From Flavobacteriaceae bacterium PS02337 (GTDB lineage Bacteria > Bacteroidota > Bacteroidia > Flavobacteriales > Flavobacteriaceae): a DNA stretch of 64,000 nt. Of the stretch, positions 46,573 through 54,968 are shown piece after piece (within the stretch, counting starts at the first letter, position 1; the number at the start of each line of letters is the position of its first letter). The stretch spans positions 806,001-870,000 of the forward strand of contig JASCOE010000001.1 in the NCBI GenBank assembly GCA_029959285.1, read 5' to 3'. The notes under the pieces are model-generated. The model saw only the letters and a program-made list of their open reading frames with translations, did no database searches and was not told the DNA's origin. The position numbers and the translations under genes are program-made.

Positions 46573-47340
46573 TTAATTCTGCAACGCTATTTTTATTTTC
46601 GGCATCATTTTATCAACAAACATTTTATAGGCTATTTCTGAAGGGTGTAAACCATCTGAAGCAACAAGATTTGGACTGTTAAGTCCTTCGCGAGTAATTT
46701 CTGTTATTGATACAAATTCAACTTGATTGTTTTTGCAATAGTTTTCTGCAAAAGAATTGTATTTATTTATTTCTGCCGAAATTTTGGCGCTTTGGTCGCC
46801 CGCAATATTTTTTCCATATGGTGTGTAAGCGTAATCGGGAATAGAAATAACCACAACATTTTTTCTGTCACCTTTTGCAAGCATTATGGCTTTGCTGACT
46901 AATTCTGGAAATTCTTTTTCGTAAACAGAAAAATCTCTGTGCTGATATTGATTGTTAACTCCAATTAAAAGTGTGACCAAATCGTAATTAGATTCTGGTT
47001 TTTGAGAATCGATAGCGGCAAGTAAATTGGAAGTTGTCCAGCCTGTTGTAGCAATTATTTTTAAAGAAATTGTGCTAGAATACATGGCGCTTAGACTACT
47101 CTTTAATTGTTCTGGAAATCGACAAGTAGCACAAACGCTTTGACCAATTGTATAACTATCGCCCAAAGCTAAATAATTTACCATACTAGCAATTGGTATT
47201 TGTGTAGTTGGCGGAGTTACAATTGGTGGAGTTACAATTGGTGGAGTAGTAGATGTAGGAGCAGAGTCTGTTTCTGAACTGCAGCTCAAGAGAAATACTG
47301 AAAGTATAATGGTAACTATTTGTTTAAAATGTGGTTTCAT
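46573..47340 (-). CDS. SGNH/GDSL-family hydrolase, lipoprotein
   Basis: The 255-residue protein has a lipobox (FLLSC, Cys about residue 20) and a short linker in which the five-residue unit TPPIV recurs (residues 33-45). The SGNH domain has block I ALGDSYTIG (Ser), block III GVNNQY and block V DGLHPSEIAY (Asp and His). Such enzymes are esterases or deacetylases of lipids and polysaccharides at the cell surface. Substrate unknown. It stands alone. Confidence 0.88.
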   Translation of the reverse strand: MKPHFKQIVTIILSVFLLSCSSETDSAPTSTTPPIVTPPIVTPPTTQIPIASMVNYLALGDSYTIGQSVCATCRFPEQLKSSLSAMYSSTISLKIIATTGWTTSNLLAAIDSQKPESNYDLVTLLIGVNNQYQHRDFSVYEKEFPELVSKAIMLAKGDRKNVVVISIPDYAYTPYGKNIAGDQSAKISAEINKYNSFAENYCKNNQVEFVSITEITREGLNSPNLVASDGLHPSEIAYKMFVDKMMPKIKIALQN

Positions 47341-47405
47341 AATTTGTTTAAATTAGATTGATGGCTTTAAACAAATAGTTACGTTAAATATGTAGATTTG
47401 GATTT

Positions 47406-48188
47406 TTAAACCATTTCGGTTTTCATCACGATTTCTTCTTCAATGGCATTCCAAAGTCCGATACGTTTTTCTAAAGCAAGAATCGAAACTTCTTCTACTT
47501 CTTTCCATTTTTGAGCATCTTCTTCACATAATTCTGTAATCATTTGCATTGCCATTGGACCATGTTCGTCGGCATCAAGTTCGATATGTCTTTCGAAATA
47601 ATAAAGCAATTTTGCCAAATCAGTTTCTGGTAGATTTTTTTGAAAGTTTTTCAAAATCTGCGTAAACATACTCGGAATCAAATCTTCTCTTCCAAAAGTA
47701 AATGCAGCGGCAATTTCGTGAGGTTTTCCTTCTTCGATTACTCTAAAAGTAAAATCAAGGAAAGATTTCACATTCGGATGCATTGAACTTTGTTTAATTG
47801 CAACAAATATATTGTGTAGCGAATGTACTTCTGATAAAAAATTTGTAATTCCGGTTGTATCAGCTCCACAATCTTCCATTGCTTCTAGATACATTTCGTA
47901 ATGACTTTGTCTTCTTCCGTCGATTGTTAAATCGGTTTCTTCGGCAAGAACAATTTCATTAATTAAATATCGTGTTTCCGGATTTTTAGTAGCAAACCAA
48001 GGCGTTGTTGTGCAAGTAAGTTTGGCTTGTAAGGCTTTTAGTAACGACATAAAATCCCAAACTGCATAAACATGAGTTTCTAGAAAACTGTGTAAGTCAT
48101 CTATATTTTGAATCTTGTTATATAAAGAGTGGTTTAATAGTTGGTCTTTTTGTGGTTGGATGCTTTTATTAATCGCTTCAATATTCAT
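47406..48188 (-). CDS. DUF3050 family protein (heme-oxygenase-like fold)
   Basis: This 260-residue all-helical protein begins MNIEAINKSIQPQKDQLLNHSLY. Family features are HSFLETHVYAVWDFMSLLKALQ-like helix (about 31-52) and YYFERHIELDADEHGPMAM with clustered His/Asp/Glu near residues 207-225, which may bind metal. Biological role unknown. An upstream ATG at 48209 lies inside the -7 element and is rejected. Confidence 0.88.
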   Translation of the reverse strand: MNIEAINKSIQPQKDQLLNHSLYNKIQNIDDLHSFLETHVYAVWDFMSLLKALQAKLTCTTTPWFATKNPETRYLINEIVLAEETDLTIDGRRQSHYEMYLEAMEDCGADTTGITNFLSEVHSLHNIFVAIKQSSMHPNVKSFLDFTFRVIEEGKPHEIAAAFTFGREDLIPSMFTQILKNFQKNLPETDLAKLLYYFERHIELDADEHGPMAMQMITELCEEDAQKWKEVEEVSILALEKRIGLWNAIEEEIVMKTEMV

Positions 48189-48206
48189 TTTAAAAAAATT
48201 TTGATG

Positions 48207-48214
48207 CAAAGATA
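48207..48214 (-). promoter_or_regulatory. -7 promoter element (TATCTTTG) of the DUF3050 gene
   Basis: TATCTTTG on the minus strand lies 18 bp before the chosen ATG. Confidence 0.5.
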
Positions 48215-48243
48215 AAAAGCTTCTTTATTAGAAGAAGCTTTTT
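48214..48243 (-). terminator. Rho-independent terminator of the acyl-CoA dehydrogenase gene
   Basis: AAAAAGCTTCTT pairs with AAGAAGCTTTTT (12-bp perfect stem), followed by T's on the minus strand. Confidence 0.8.
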
Positions 48244-48277
48244 AGATTGATTTTGTATATATTTTAATAGATGTCTA

Positions 48278-49456
48278 TTATTTAAATGCTGGAATTCCAG
48301 TTACATCCATTCCAGTTATTAATAAATGAATGTCGTGTGTTCCTTCATAAGTAATAACACTTTCTAGGTTCATCATGTGGCGCATAATAGAGTATTCGCC
48401 AGTAATTCCCATACCTCCGAGCATTTGTCTAGCTTCGCGTGCGATGGTAATTGCCATGTTTACGTTATTGCGTTTTGCCATCGAAATCTGTGCTGTTGTT
48501 GCTTTTCCTTCGTTTCTTAAAACACCTAAACGCCATGTTAATAATTGTGCTTTTGTGATTTCGGTAATCATTTCTGCGAGTTTTTTCTGCTGCAATTGCG
48601 TTCCTCCAATTGGTTTTCCGAATTGAATTCTTTCTTTAGAATATCTTAAAGCGGTATCATAACAATCCATTGCAGCGCCGATTGCTCCCCACGCAATTCC
48701 GTAACGAGCTGAATCTAAACATCCAAGTGGAGCGCCTAAACCAGATTTATTAGGAAGAAGGTTTTCTTTAGGAACTTTTACATTGTCAAAAATTAATTCT
48801 CCAGTTGCAGATGCACGAAGCGACCATTTATTATGAGTTTCTGGAGTTGTAAAACCTTCCATACCGCGTTCTACAATTAAACCGTGAATTCTGCCTTCTT
48901 CATTTTTTGCCCAAACAATAGCAATATCAGCAAACGGAGCATTAGAAATCCACATTTTAGCACCATTTAAAAGATAATGATCGCCCATATCTTTAAAATT
49001 CGTAATCATACTTCCAGGATCAGAACCGTGATCTGGCTCTGTTAAACCAAAACAGCCGATAAATTCTCCCGTTGCCAATTTTGGAAGATATTTCATTTTT
49101 TGTTCTTCGTTTCCATATTTCCAAATCGGATACATTACTAAAGAAGATTGAACAGACGAAGTTGATCTTACACCAGAATCGCCTCTTTCGATTTCTTGCA
49201 TAATCAAGCCATAAGAAATTTGATCTAAGCCAGCTCCTCCATATTCAACAGGAATATAAGGTCCGAAACCACCAATTTCGCCAAGACCTTTTATGATTTG
49301 TTTAGGAAATTCTGCTTTTTGAGCATATTCTTCTATAATAGGAGAAACTTCTCTTTTAACCCAAGCACGAGCTGATTCGCGAACTAATTTATGTTCGTCT
49401 GTTAGCAAATCGTCTAAGTTATAGTAATCTGGAGATTGAAATAGGTCTGGTTTCAT
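48278..49456 (-). CDS. Acyl-CoA dehydrogenase, glutaryl-CoA dehydrogenase-like
   Basis: The 392-residue FAD enzyme has CFGLTEPDHGSDPGSM (FAD/substrate loop, near residue 135) and the catalytic glutamate in SVITYEGTHDIH near residue 370, which is the GCDH-type ending. The GCDH-like substrate pocket arginine cannot be confirmed by eye. Glutaryl-CoA dehydrogenases oxidise and decarboxylate glutaryl-CoA in lysine and tryptophan breakdown. It is monocistronic. Confidence 0.92.
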   Translation of the reverse strand: MKPDLFQSPDYYNLDDLLTDEHKLVRESARAWVKREVSPIIEEYAQKAEFPKQIIKGLGEIGGFGPYIPVEYGGAGLDQISYGLIMQEIERGDSGVRSTSSVQSSLVMYPIWKYGNEEQKMKYLPKLATGEFIGCFGLTEPDHGSDPGSMITNFKDMGDHYLLNGAKMWISNAPFADIAIVWAKNEEGRIHGLIVERGMEGFTTPETHNKWSLRASATGELIFDNVKVPKENLLPNKSGLGAPLGCLDSARYGIAWGAIGAAMDCYDTALRYSKERIQFGKPIGGTQLQQKKLAEMITEITKAQLLTWRLGVLRNEGKATTAQISMAKRNNVNMAITIAREARQMLGGMGITGEYSIMRHMMNLESVITYEGTHDIHLLITGMDVTGIPAFK

Positions 49457-49621
49457 GTTTTATAATTTTTAACAAACAAATTTAAGCAATATAAATATAA
49501 CAAATAAACGATAAATTGTTATATTTTTTCACATCAAAAATAAAATTAATAGGAATTTGGCAAATTAATTGTAGTTTATTGATAATTTATAGACTATTTT
49601 TGAATACCAAAAACAAATTAA

Positions 49622-51397
49622 ATGAGGCTGATCATCTCTTTTTTATTTTTATTGACACTTAATATCTCTGTGGCTCAAACAAAAAAGGAGTTTACCGAAC
49701 AAGAGTATCTAGAACTGCAGGATAAAATTCGTTTCAGCATGAATGGAAACTTTGATGAAGGTATTGCCTATGCGCTCGAGTTACAAAAATCTACAAATAA
49801 CGAACATTTAGCTTTTGCTTACGGTTCGGGATCCTATTTATATCAATTAAAAAACAATAGAACTAAATCTGATGAATGGTATTCTAAGGCATTAGCATAT
49901 TATAATAAACTTCCAGAATCGGTTCAAAAAATAAATCTTAGAGCTTACCTATATAATTATAGAGGTTTAATAGAATGGAAAAGACGAAATTTTAGTAATT
50001 CGTTGAGTAATTATCAAGAAGGAATTAAACTTTCTACCAAAACTAATGATGTTATTCAAATTGTAAAATTTAAAAGTAATATCGCTTTAGTCAACGAGGA
50101 AGTTGGTAATTATGAACTAGCTATTAGAAACCTCCGACAGAACAGCGAATTCTTAAGCAAGAATGAAAGTCTATACGATGCCGATCAATTTCAAAATAGT
50201 AAAAGTAACATTTATACAAATCTAGGAAATGTGTATGAAGGTTATTATATAAAAAATCGAAAGAAAACTATTTTACTAGATTCTGCAGAATACTTTTATA
50301 AAAGGGCAATTACATACTCTCAAAACTATATAGATAATAAAATGACGGCTACTCTTAGTCTAGGAAATATCTATTTGTTAAAAAAAGATTATAAAAACGC
50401 AGAGAAAACCTATTTTTATATTGCTTTGTATGCTAAACAAAACAATGATGAAGCTTATTACAGAATTGCAAATTATAATTTAGGAGATCTTTTTTATTCT
50501 CAAAAAAAATACGACAAAGCTTTAGTCTGCTTAAAAAAGGTAGATTCTTTATATACAAAGGGGAAAAAAGTAGATAATAGTTATTTCCAGTCCAATTATC
50601 TTCAGGCAAAAATTTACAACATAAAAAACGAGCCAGAACTAGCATTTAAACATTCTAAGATATATTTAGATTCTTATGAAAAATATGAAGGAGATCTTAG
50701 AGAAGAAGTTCTAGAAGTTAATTACAAACTTGGTACAGCAAATCTCTCCGATGAGATGTTAAGTATTCAAGAGAAATATAAATATGAGGTTTTGTGGAAT
50801 AAAGCCTTAAAAGTTTTCTATGTTATTTTGGTTGTCGGAATTGTGTTCTTCTTGATCAAAAATATTCGAGACAAAAATAAAGCACAGAAAAAAATGAATG
50901 CTTTAATTGAAGAATTTAAAGCTAATCTGGAGAAAAAAGAAATTGAAAAAGCCGAAATCGAAAAAACTATAGTAGAAGAACCAATATTTGTAGAAGTTCC
51001 AGAATTAGAAGATGTATTACTTAAAAAGGAAAATGCAAATCTTAGTATTGATGAAGCAAAAGAAAACAAGATTGTAGAAAAATTATTGGCATTAGAAGAG
51101 AAATTAGAATACTTAAATGCAGATTTTACTTTGTCTTATGTCGCTAAGAAAATTAAAACCAATACAACTTATTTATCTTATGTTGTAAATAAAAGATTTG
51201 GTAAATCTTTTGGAGAATATTCGAATGAGTTGAAAATTAATTATGTAATTAATCAAATGATTACCAATCATTTGTATCGAAAATATTCTACTCAGGCAAT
51301 TGCAGAAAGTGTTGGTTTTAAAAATGCAGTTTCATTTGCAAAATCGTTTCGCAAAAGAACTGGAGTGTCTCCAGCTCAATTTGCGAACAATATTTAG
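49622..51397 (+). CDS. Membrane-anchored TPR / AraC-type transcriptional regulator
   Basis: A 591-residue protein has a signal peptide or N-terminal anchor (residues 1-18, ending VAQ) and TPR-type helical repeats (about 30-380). One membrane helix lies at 398-415 (VFYVILVVGIVFFLIKNI), a Glu/Lys-rich coiled coil at about 418-450, and an AraC-type HTH domain at about 486-591 (LSYVAKKIKTNTTYLSYVVNKRFG and VGFKNAVSFAKSFRKRTGVSPAQF). The layout suggests periplasmic sensing with a cytoplasmic DNA-binding end. It converges on the tandem peptide genes, with only 10 bp between stops. Target genes are unknown. Confidence 0.9.
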   Translation: MRLIISFLFLLTLNISVAQTKKEFTEQEYLELQDKIRFSMNGNFDEGIAYALELQKSTNNEHLAFAYGSGSYLYQLKNNRTKSDEWYSKALAYYNKLPESVQKINLRAYLYNYRGLIEWKRRNFSNSLSNYQEGIKLSTKTNDVIQIVKFKSNIALVNEEVGNYELAIRNLRQNSEFLSKNESLYDADQFQNSKSNIYTNLGNVYEGYYIKNRKKTILLDSAEYFYKRAITYSQNYIDNKMTATLSLGNIYLLKKDYKNAEKTYFYIALYAKQNNDEAYYRIANYNLGDLFYSQKKYDKALVCLKKVDSLYTKGKKVDNSYFQSNYLQAKIYNIKNEPELAFKHSKIYLDSYEKYEGDLREEVLEVNYKLGTANLSDEMLSIQEKYKYEVLWNKALKVFYVILVVGIVFFLIKNIRDKNKAQKKMNALIEEFKANLEKKEIEKAEIEKTIVEEPIFVEVPELEDVLLKKENANLSIDEAKENKIVEKLLALEEKLEYLNADFTLSYVAKKIKTNTTYLSYVVNKRFGKSFGEYSNELKINYVINQMITNHLYRKYSTQAIAESVGFKNAVSFAKSFRKRTGVSPAQFANNI

Positions 51398-51407
51398 AGC
51401 TGAATTT

Positions 51408-51551
51408 TTAACCATTTCCACCACCTCCATTTTTTATTGGGTTGTTTTGCTCAATAGGCGGATCTCCATCGCCTCCGCGAACAACTTTCTGAGCGTCTTT
51501 ATTTAATTTTTCTACTTCGAAATCTGTTATTTTCAGTGCTTTATTTTTCAT
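51408..51551 (-). CDS. Double-glycine leader peptide 6 of the tandem array
   Basis: 47 residues. The leader begins MKNKALKITDFEVEKLNK and ends KVVRGG. The predicted mature part is DGDPPIEQNNPIK followed by NGGGGNG. No Cys, Ser or Thr occurs after the RGG. This is the promoter-distal copy if transcribed from the 52540 side. It differs from the others by EQ inserted before NNPIK. Confidence 0.8.
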   Translation of the reverse strand: MKNKALKITDFEVEKLNKDAQKVVRGGDGDPPIEQNNPIKNGGGGNG

Positions 51552-51605
51552 GACTTTATATTTTTTTGGATTGCTTTGAATTGATTTTTTGTATTGAGGA
51601 TAAAA

Positions 51606-51749
51606 TTAACCGTTTCCTCCACCGCCATTTTTGATCGGATTGTTTTGTTCTTCTTCTCCCGTTTCTCCACCGCCTCCGCGAACTACTTTTTGCGCTTCTT
51701 TATTTAATTTTTCTATTTCGAAATCTGTTATTTTCAATGAATTTTTCAT
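51606..51749 (-). CDS. Double-glycine leader peptide 5 of the tandem array
   Basis: 47 residues. Leader MKNSLKITDFEIEKLNKEAQ, then KVVRGG. The mature part is the most divergent: GGETGEEEQNNPIK, then NGGGGNG. It keeps the common C-terminal half but has an acidic N-terminal half instead of DGDPPVI. Confidence 0.8.
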   Translation of the reverse strand: MKNSLKITDFEIEKLNKEAQKVVRGGGGETGEEEQNNPIKNGGGGNG

Positions 51750-51807
51750 GACTTTATATTTTTATGGATTGCTTTAAATTGAATTTTTTCTAGTTTTAGA
51801 ATGAGAA

Positions 51808-51945
51808 TTAGCCATTTCCTCCGCCGCCATTTTTGATCGGATTGTTAATTACAGGCGGATCACCGTCACCACCGCGAACCGTTTTTTGCGCTTCTTTATT
51901 TAATTTTTCTATTTCGAAATCTGTTATTTTCAATGAATTTTTCAT
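51808..51945 (-). CDS. Double-glycine leader peptide 4 of the tandem array
   Basis: 45 residues. Leader MKNSLKITDFEIEKLNKEAQ, then KTVRGG. Mature part DGDPPVINNPIK, then NGGGGNG (19 residues). Protein sequence identical to copy 2 (52204-52341), with several synonymous base changes, suggesting selection on the peptide. Confidence 0.82.
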   Translation of the reverse strand: MKNSLKITDFEIEKLNKEAQKTVRGGDGDPPVINNPIKNGGGGNG

Positions 51946-52006
51946 GGCTTTATATTTTTATGGATTGCTTTAAATTGAATTTTTTTTTTGAATTTTAGAA
52001 TGAGAA

Positions 52007-52144
52007 TTAACCGTTTCCTCCGCCGCCATTTTTGATCGGATTGTTAATTACAGGCGGATCTCCGTCACCACCGCGAACAGTTTTTTGCGCTTCTTTATTT
52101 AATTTTTCTAATTCAAAATCTGTTATTTTCAATGAGTTTTTCAT
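52007..52144 (-). CDS. Double-glycine leader peptide 3 of the tandem array
   Basis: 45 residues. Differs from copies 2 and 4 only by I to L at residue 12 (DFELEKL). The mature part is the same DGDPPVINNPIK then NGGGGNG. Confidence 0.82.
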   Translation of the reverse strand: MKNSLKITDFELEKLNKEAQKTVRGGDGDPPVINNPIKNGGGGNG

Positions 52145-52203
52145 GACTTTATATTTTTATGGATTGTTTTAAATTGAATTTTTTTTGAATTTTAGAATGA
52201 GAA

Positions 52204-52341
52204 TTAGCCGTTTCCTCCGCCGCCATTTTTAATCGGATTGTTAATTACTGGCGGATCTCCGTCACCACCGCGAACCGTTTTTTGCGCTTCTTTATTTAAT
52301 TTTTCTATTTCGAAATCTGTTATTTTCAATGAGTTTTTCAT
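52204..52341 (-). CDS. Double-glycine leader peptide 2 of the tandem array
   Basis: 45 residues. Identical at protein level to copy 4. Leader positions relative to the cleavage site: G-1, G-2, V-4, K-6, Q-7, L-12, I-15, the usual pattern for C39 peptidase recognition. Confidence 0.82.
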   Translation of the reverse strand: MKNSLKITDFEIEKLNKEAQKTVRGGDGDPPVINNPIKNGGGGNG

Positions 52342-52399
52342 GACTTTATATTTTTATGGATTGCTTTAAATTGAATTTTTTCTAGTTTTAGGATGTGAA

Positions 52400-52540
52400 T
52401 TAGCCGTTTCCACCGCCGCCATTTTTGATCGGATTGTTAATTACAGGCGGATCTCCGTCACCACCGCGAACTGCTTTTTGAGCTTCTTTATTTAATTTTT
52501 CTAGTTCGAAATCTCCTAATGTGAATGTTTTATTTTTCAT
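52400..52540 (-). CDS. Double-glycine leader peptide 1 of the tandem array
   Basis: 46 residues, nearest the large intergenic gap and so probably first transcribed. The leader is the most distinct (MKNKTFTLGDFELEKLNKEA, then QKAVRGG), while the mature part is the same DGDPPVINNPIK then NGGGGNG. Confidence 0.82.
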   Translation of the reverse strand: MKNKTFTLGDFELEKLNKEAQKAVRGGDGDPPVINNPIKNGGGGNG

Positions 52541-53124
52541 TTTCTTTTCTTTTAAAATTATTTTTTAATACTATTAATCTTTCATAAATATTTTTGAGCA
52601 GTGTTAACAAATGCGACAAAATCGACGCTTTTAAACTTGGTTACACTAAAATTTTTTGGGTTTATTTGATTAAAAAAAGCAGTAAAATTGAACTTTCATT
52701 TATAAGTTAAATCTCACGATTAGATGTTTGATTTTGCTTTTTTTGAGAGGTAATTTTGTTTCAAATTAAGGGCCTTTTTTTATTACTTTTCGAGTTTTTA
52801 TGTACTCTTTTTGACCACTTTTTTTCTTTAAAATAATAGAGTTTTTATCCCTTGTTTTTCATGTTTTTTGATATTTGAATTATTACTTATCCAAAACTAG
52901 ATAAAAACATAAACCGTTAATCGAAAATCGCCTTTCTGAGCTTTTTAAAGAAAAAAATAACACATAAGTTATTGTTTTTCAATTATTTGTAACATGTAGT
53001 ATACTTGGTATAATTTATAAATTGTATGTGGTATAATTAATAAAATGTATGCATGTATGCGATTTTTATCAATAAAAACTCCAATCTTTGCATTGTAATC
53101 ATGAATTAAAAACGATTCAAAACG
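52541..53124. other. 584-bp divergent intergenic region of the peptide locus
   Basis: Very AT-rich and noncoding. It must hold promoters for the tandem peptides (minus) and the VKOR-containing cluster (plus). A 22-23-bp direct repeat lies at 53007-53051. I could not find a full TTTG/TAnnTTTG promoter on either strand, so these genes may need an alternative sigma factor or an activator. Confidence 0.6.
53007..53051 (+). promoter_or_regulatory. Direct repeat, two 22-bp copies 23 bp apart, upstream of the VKOR fusion gene
   Basis: Copy 1 (53007-53028) and copy 2 (53030-53051) both read GGTATAATT(T/A)ATAAA(T/A)TGTATG, differing at two positions. The 23-bp period is about two helical turns, placing both copies on one DNA face, 74-118 bp before the ATG. 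Fits an activator site. Binding protein unknown. Confidence 0.45.
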
Positions 53125-54681
53125 ATGTTAAAACTGGTCCAAAAATTTCTACAAATTAACAAATACTCAGACATCAAAAATGAGTTCAAGGATCTGTTTT
53201 TGTCTCATCCAAATTATCCGAGTTTATTTGCGATTACAGATTCGTTCGATTTGCTTTCTGTAGAGAATGCGGCAGTGAGAGTTTCGAAAGAACAAATTGT
53301 AGATTTGCCATCAAATTTTTTGGCCTATTTTAAAGATGAATTAATATTAGTTGAAAAAATAAAAAATGGTGTTCGCATCACGACAACAAAAAAAGGAAGT
53401 CAAAAATTATCTTATGATAAATTTCTTTTAGACTGGAATGGAGTAATTGTTGCGATCGAACCAAATAATGTAGTTGCCAGAGAAAATTTAAAAGTAGAGT
53501 ACAATTGGTTAAAATATTTTCTTCCTCTTGTTCTTTTAGTTGGATTATCTTTTTTCTATAACAGCTTCGATTTATTTAGTAGTGCATTTTTAGCTACTTC
53601 AATAATTGGTTTAGTGGTGAGCATATTTATTGTTCAACAAAAATGGGGTGTTAAAAACACAGTAATTTCAAAATTTTGTAATTTAAGTTCTAACTCTTCT
53701 TGTCATTCAGTAATAAGTTTCAACGACGATATTGCAAATAAGTGGTTAAGTTTTTCAGATTTGCCATTACTTTTCTTTAGTTCAAGCATTATTGCCATTT
53801 TAATACAGCCATTAAGTTCAGCAGTTTTTGTTGGTTTTTTAAGTCTGTTGGCAATTCCGATAGTAGTTTGTTCTATTTGGATTCAAAAATTTGAAATTCA
53901 AAAGTGGTGTGTAATGTGTTTAGCAGTTTCATTTATAATTCTAGCGCAAAGTATCGCTTGGTTTTCATCAGACCTTTTTACATTGAATTTTACAATAAAT
54001 GCAATTTTTCCTTATGTATTTTCTTTATTGCTTTTAATTCCAATTTGGGCAGCAGTAAAAGTGATGATTAAGAATATGTTAGATAATGAAAATTCGCTTA
54101 AAGAGCTTAAGAAATTTAAAAGAAACTATTCTCTATTAAACTTCTTATCTAAAAAAGTAAAATATACAAAAGGATTTGAAGATTTAAGAGGTTTAAATTT
54201 TGGAAATAAAAACGCAGGAGTTAAACTTTCAATTATAATTAGTCCAAGTTGCGGACATTGTTATAAAACTTTTCAAGAAGCTTTTGATTTAGTATTGAAG
54301 TTTCCAGACAAAATATATTTAAACGTTCTTTTTAATATTAATCCAGAAAACAACGACAATCCTTATAAAACAGTTGTAGAAAGATTGTTAACAATCAATA
54401 GAACAACTCCAGGGAAAACAGTTGAAGCGATTTCAGATTGGTACATTAAAAGAATGGTACATAAAAAATGGCTTAAAAAATGGCATGTTGATTCAGTAAG
54501 CATGATGATCAGCCAAGAAATTCAGAAACAATATGATTGGTGTTCGATGAACAATTTTAATTATACACCAGTTAAAATCGTAAACGAAAGATTGTTTCCA
54601 AACGAATATGAACTGAACGAATTGAAATATTTCTTAAATGATTTTGTAGAGGATGTTCAGGTTTTAGAGAGAATAGCATAA
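53125..54681 (+). CDS. C39-like / VKOR / thioredoxin fusion protein (disulfide-forming membrane enzyme)
   Basis: The 518-residue protein's residues 1-120 look like a C39 peptidase-type domain (SHPNYPSLFAITDSFDLLSVENAAVRV) without the catalytic Cys. A VKOR membrane domain (about 128-310) has a loop cysteine pair C185/C193 and the redox CxxC at C262-C265 (WCVMC). A thioredoxin domain follows with C376-C379 (SCGHC). VKOR-Trx fusions make disulfides in exported proteins. Just downstream lie three Cys-rich leader peptides, the likely substrates. The dead C39-like domain may bind their leaders (inference). Confidence 0.88.
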   Translation: MLKLVQKFLQINKYSDIKNEFKDLFLSHPNYPSLFAITDSFDLLSVENAAVRVSKEQIVDLPSNFLAYFKDELILVEKIKNGVRITTTKKGSQKLSYDKFLLDWNGVIVAIEPNNVVARENLKVEYNWLKYFLPLVLLVGLSFFYNSFDLFSSAFLATSIIGLVVSIFIVQQKWGVKNTVISKFCNLSSNSSCHSVISFNDDIANKWLSFSDLPLLFFSSSIIAILIQPLSSAVFVGFLSLLAIPIVVCSIWIQKFEIQKWCVMCLAVSFIILAQSIAWFSSDLFTLNFTINAIFPYVFSLLLLIPIWAAVKVMIKNMLDNENSLKELKKFKRNYSLLNFLSKKVKYTKGFEDLRGLNFGNKNAGVKLSIIISPSCGHCYKTFQEAFDLVLKFPDKIYLNVLFNINPENNDNPYKTVVERLLTINRTTPGKTVEAISDWYIKRMVHKKWLKKWHVDSVSMMISQEIQKQYDWCSMNNFNYTPVKIVNERLFPNEYELNELKYFLNDFVEDVQVLERIA

Positions 54682-54718
54682 AAAGAATAAAAGATAATAA
54701 CCCCAAAAACCTGCAGTT

Positions 54719-54898
54719 ATGTTAAAGAATATTTTGAAGTTGAAAGGTGCAGTAGAATTAACTGCTAACGAGCAAAAAACAATAAACGGAGGAAATGCTC
54801 CGATTTGTGATGACGGATTTAAAGCTAAAAGATGCACAGAATTTGGAACAGTGCCAGCATACTGGAGCTGTGTGCCAAATTATGTTGGAAGCTGTTAA
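54719..54898 (+). CDS. Double-glycine leader peptide with four cysteines
   Basis: 59 residues, too short for routine gene calling. Leader MLKNILKLKGAVELTANEQK, then TINGG (Q-7, K-6, I-4, L-12). The mature part of 34 residues begins NAPICDDGFKAKRC and ends SCVPNYVGSC. Cysteines are at 30, 39, 51 and 59, enough for two disulfides. It lies 37 bp after the VKOR fusion gene, whose oxidase activity would suit it. Confidence 0.8.
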   Translation: MLKNILKLKGAVELTANEQKTINGGNAPICDDGFKAKRCTEFGTVPAYWSCVPNYVGSC

Positions 54899-54968
54899 CA
54901 ATAAGATTTTTTAAGCTCCAAGTTTTAAAATTTGAAGTTGAACCATGAAAAACGTAAAATAATCAATT

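Larger units (their letters stand above)
51408..52540 (-). repeat. Six-fold tandem repeat of leader-peptide genes (period 196-199 bp)
   Basis: Starts at 52540, 52341, 52144, 51945, 51749 and 51551 are spaced 199, 197, 199, 196 and 198 bp. Coding and spacer sequences both repeat. The spacer is AT-rich and contains GACTTTATATTTTTATGGAT read on the plus strand. No terminator hairpin was seen between copies. Recent tandem amplification under purifying selection is the simplest reading. Confidence 0.9.

Noticed and set aside
51408-52540. CRISPR-like regular repeats
   Set aside because: The units are 196-199 bp and each holds a full open reading frame. No short repeats with unique spacers and no cas genes are present.
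52541-53124. Hidden small genes in the 584-bp gap
   Set aside because: Candidate ATGs on both strands reach stops within about 10 codons, and none has a leader-like pattern.
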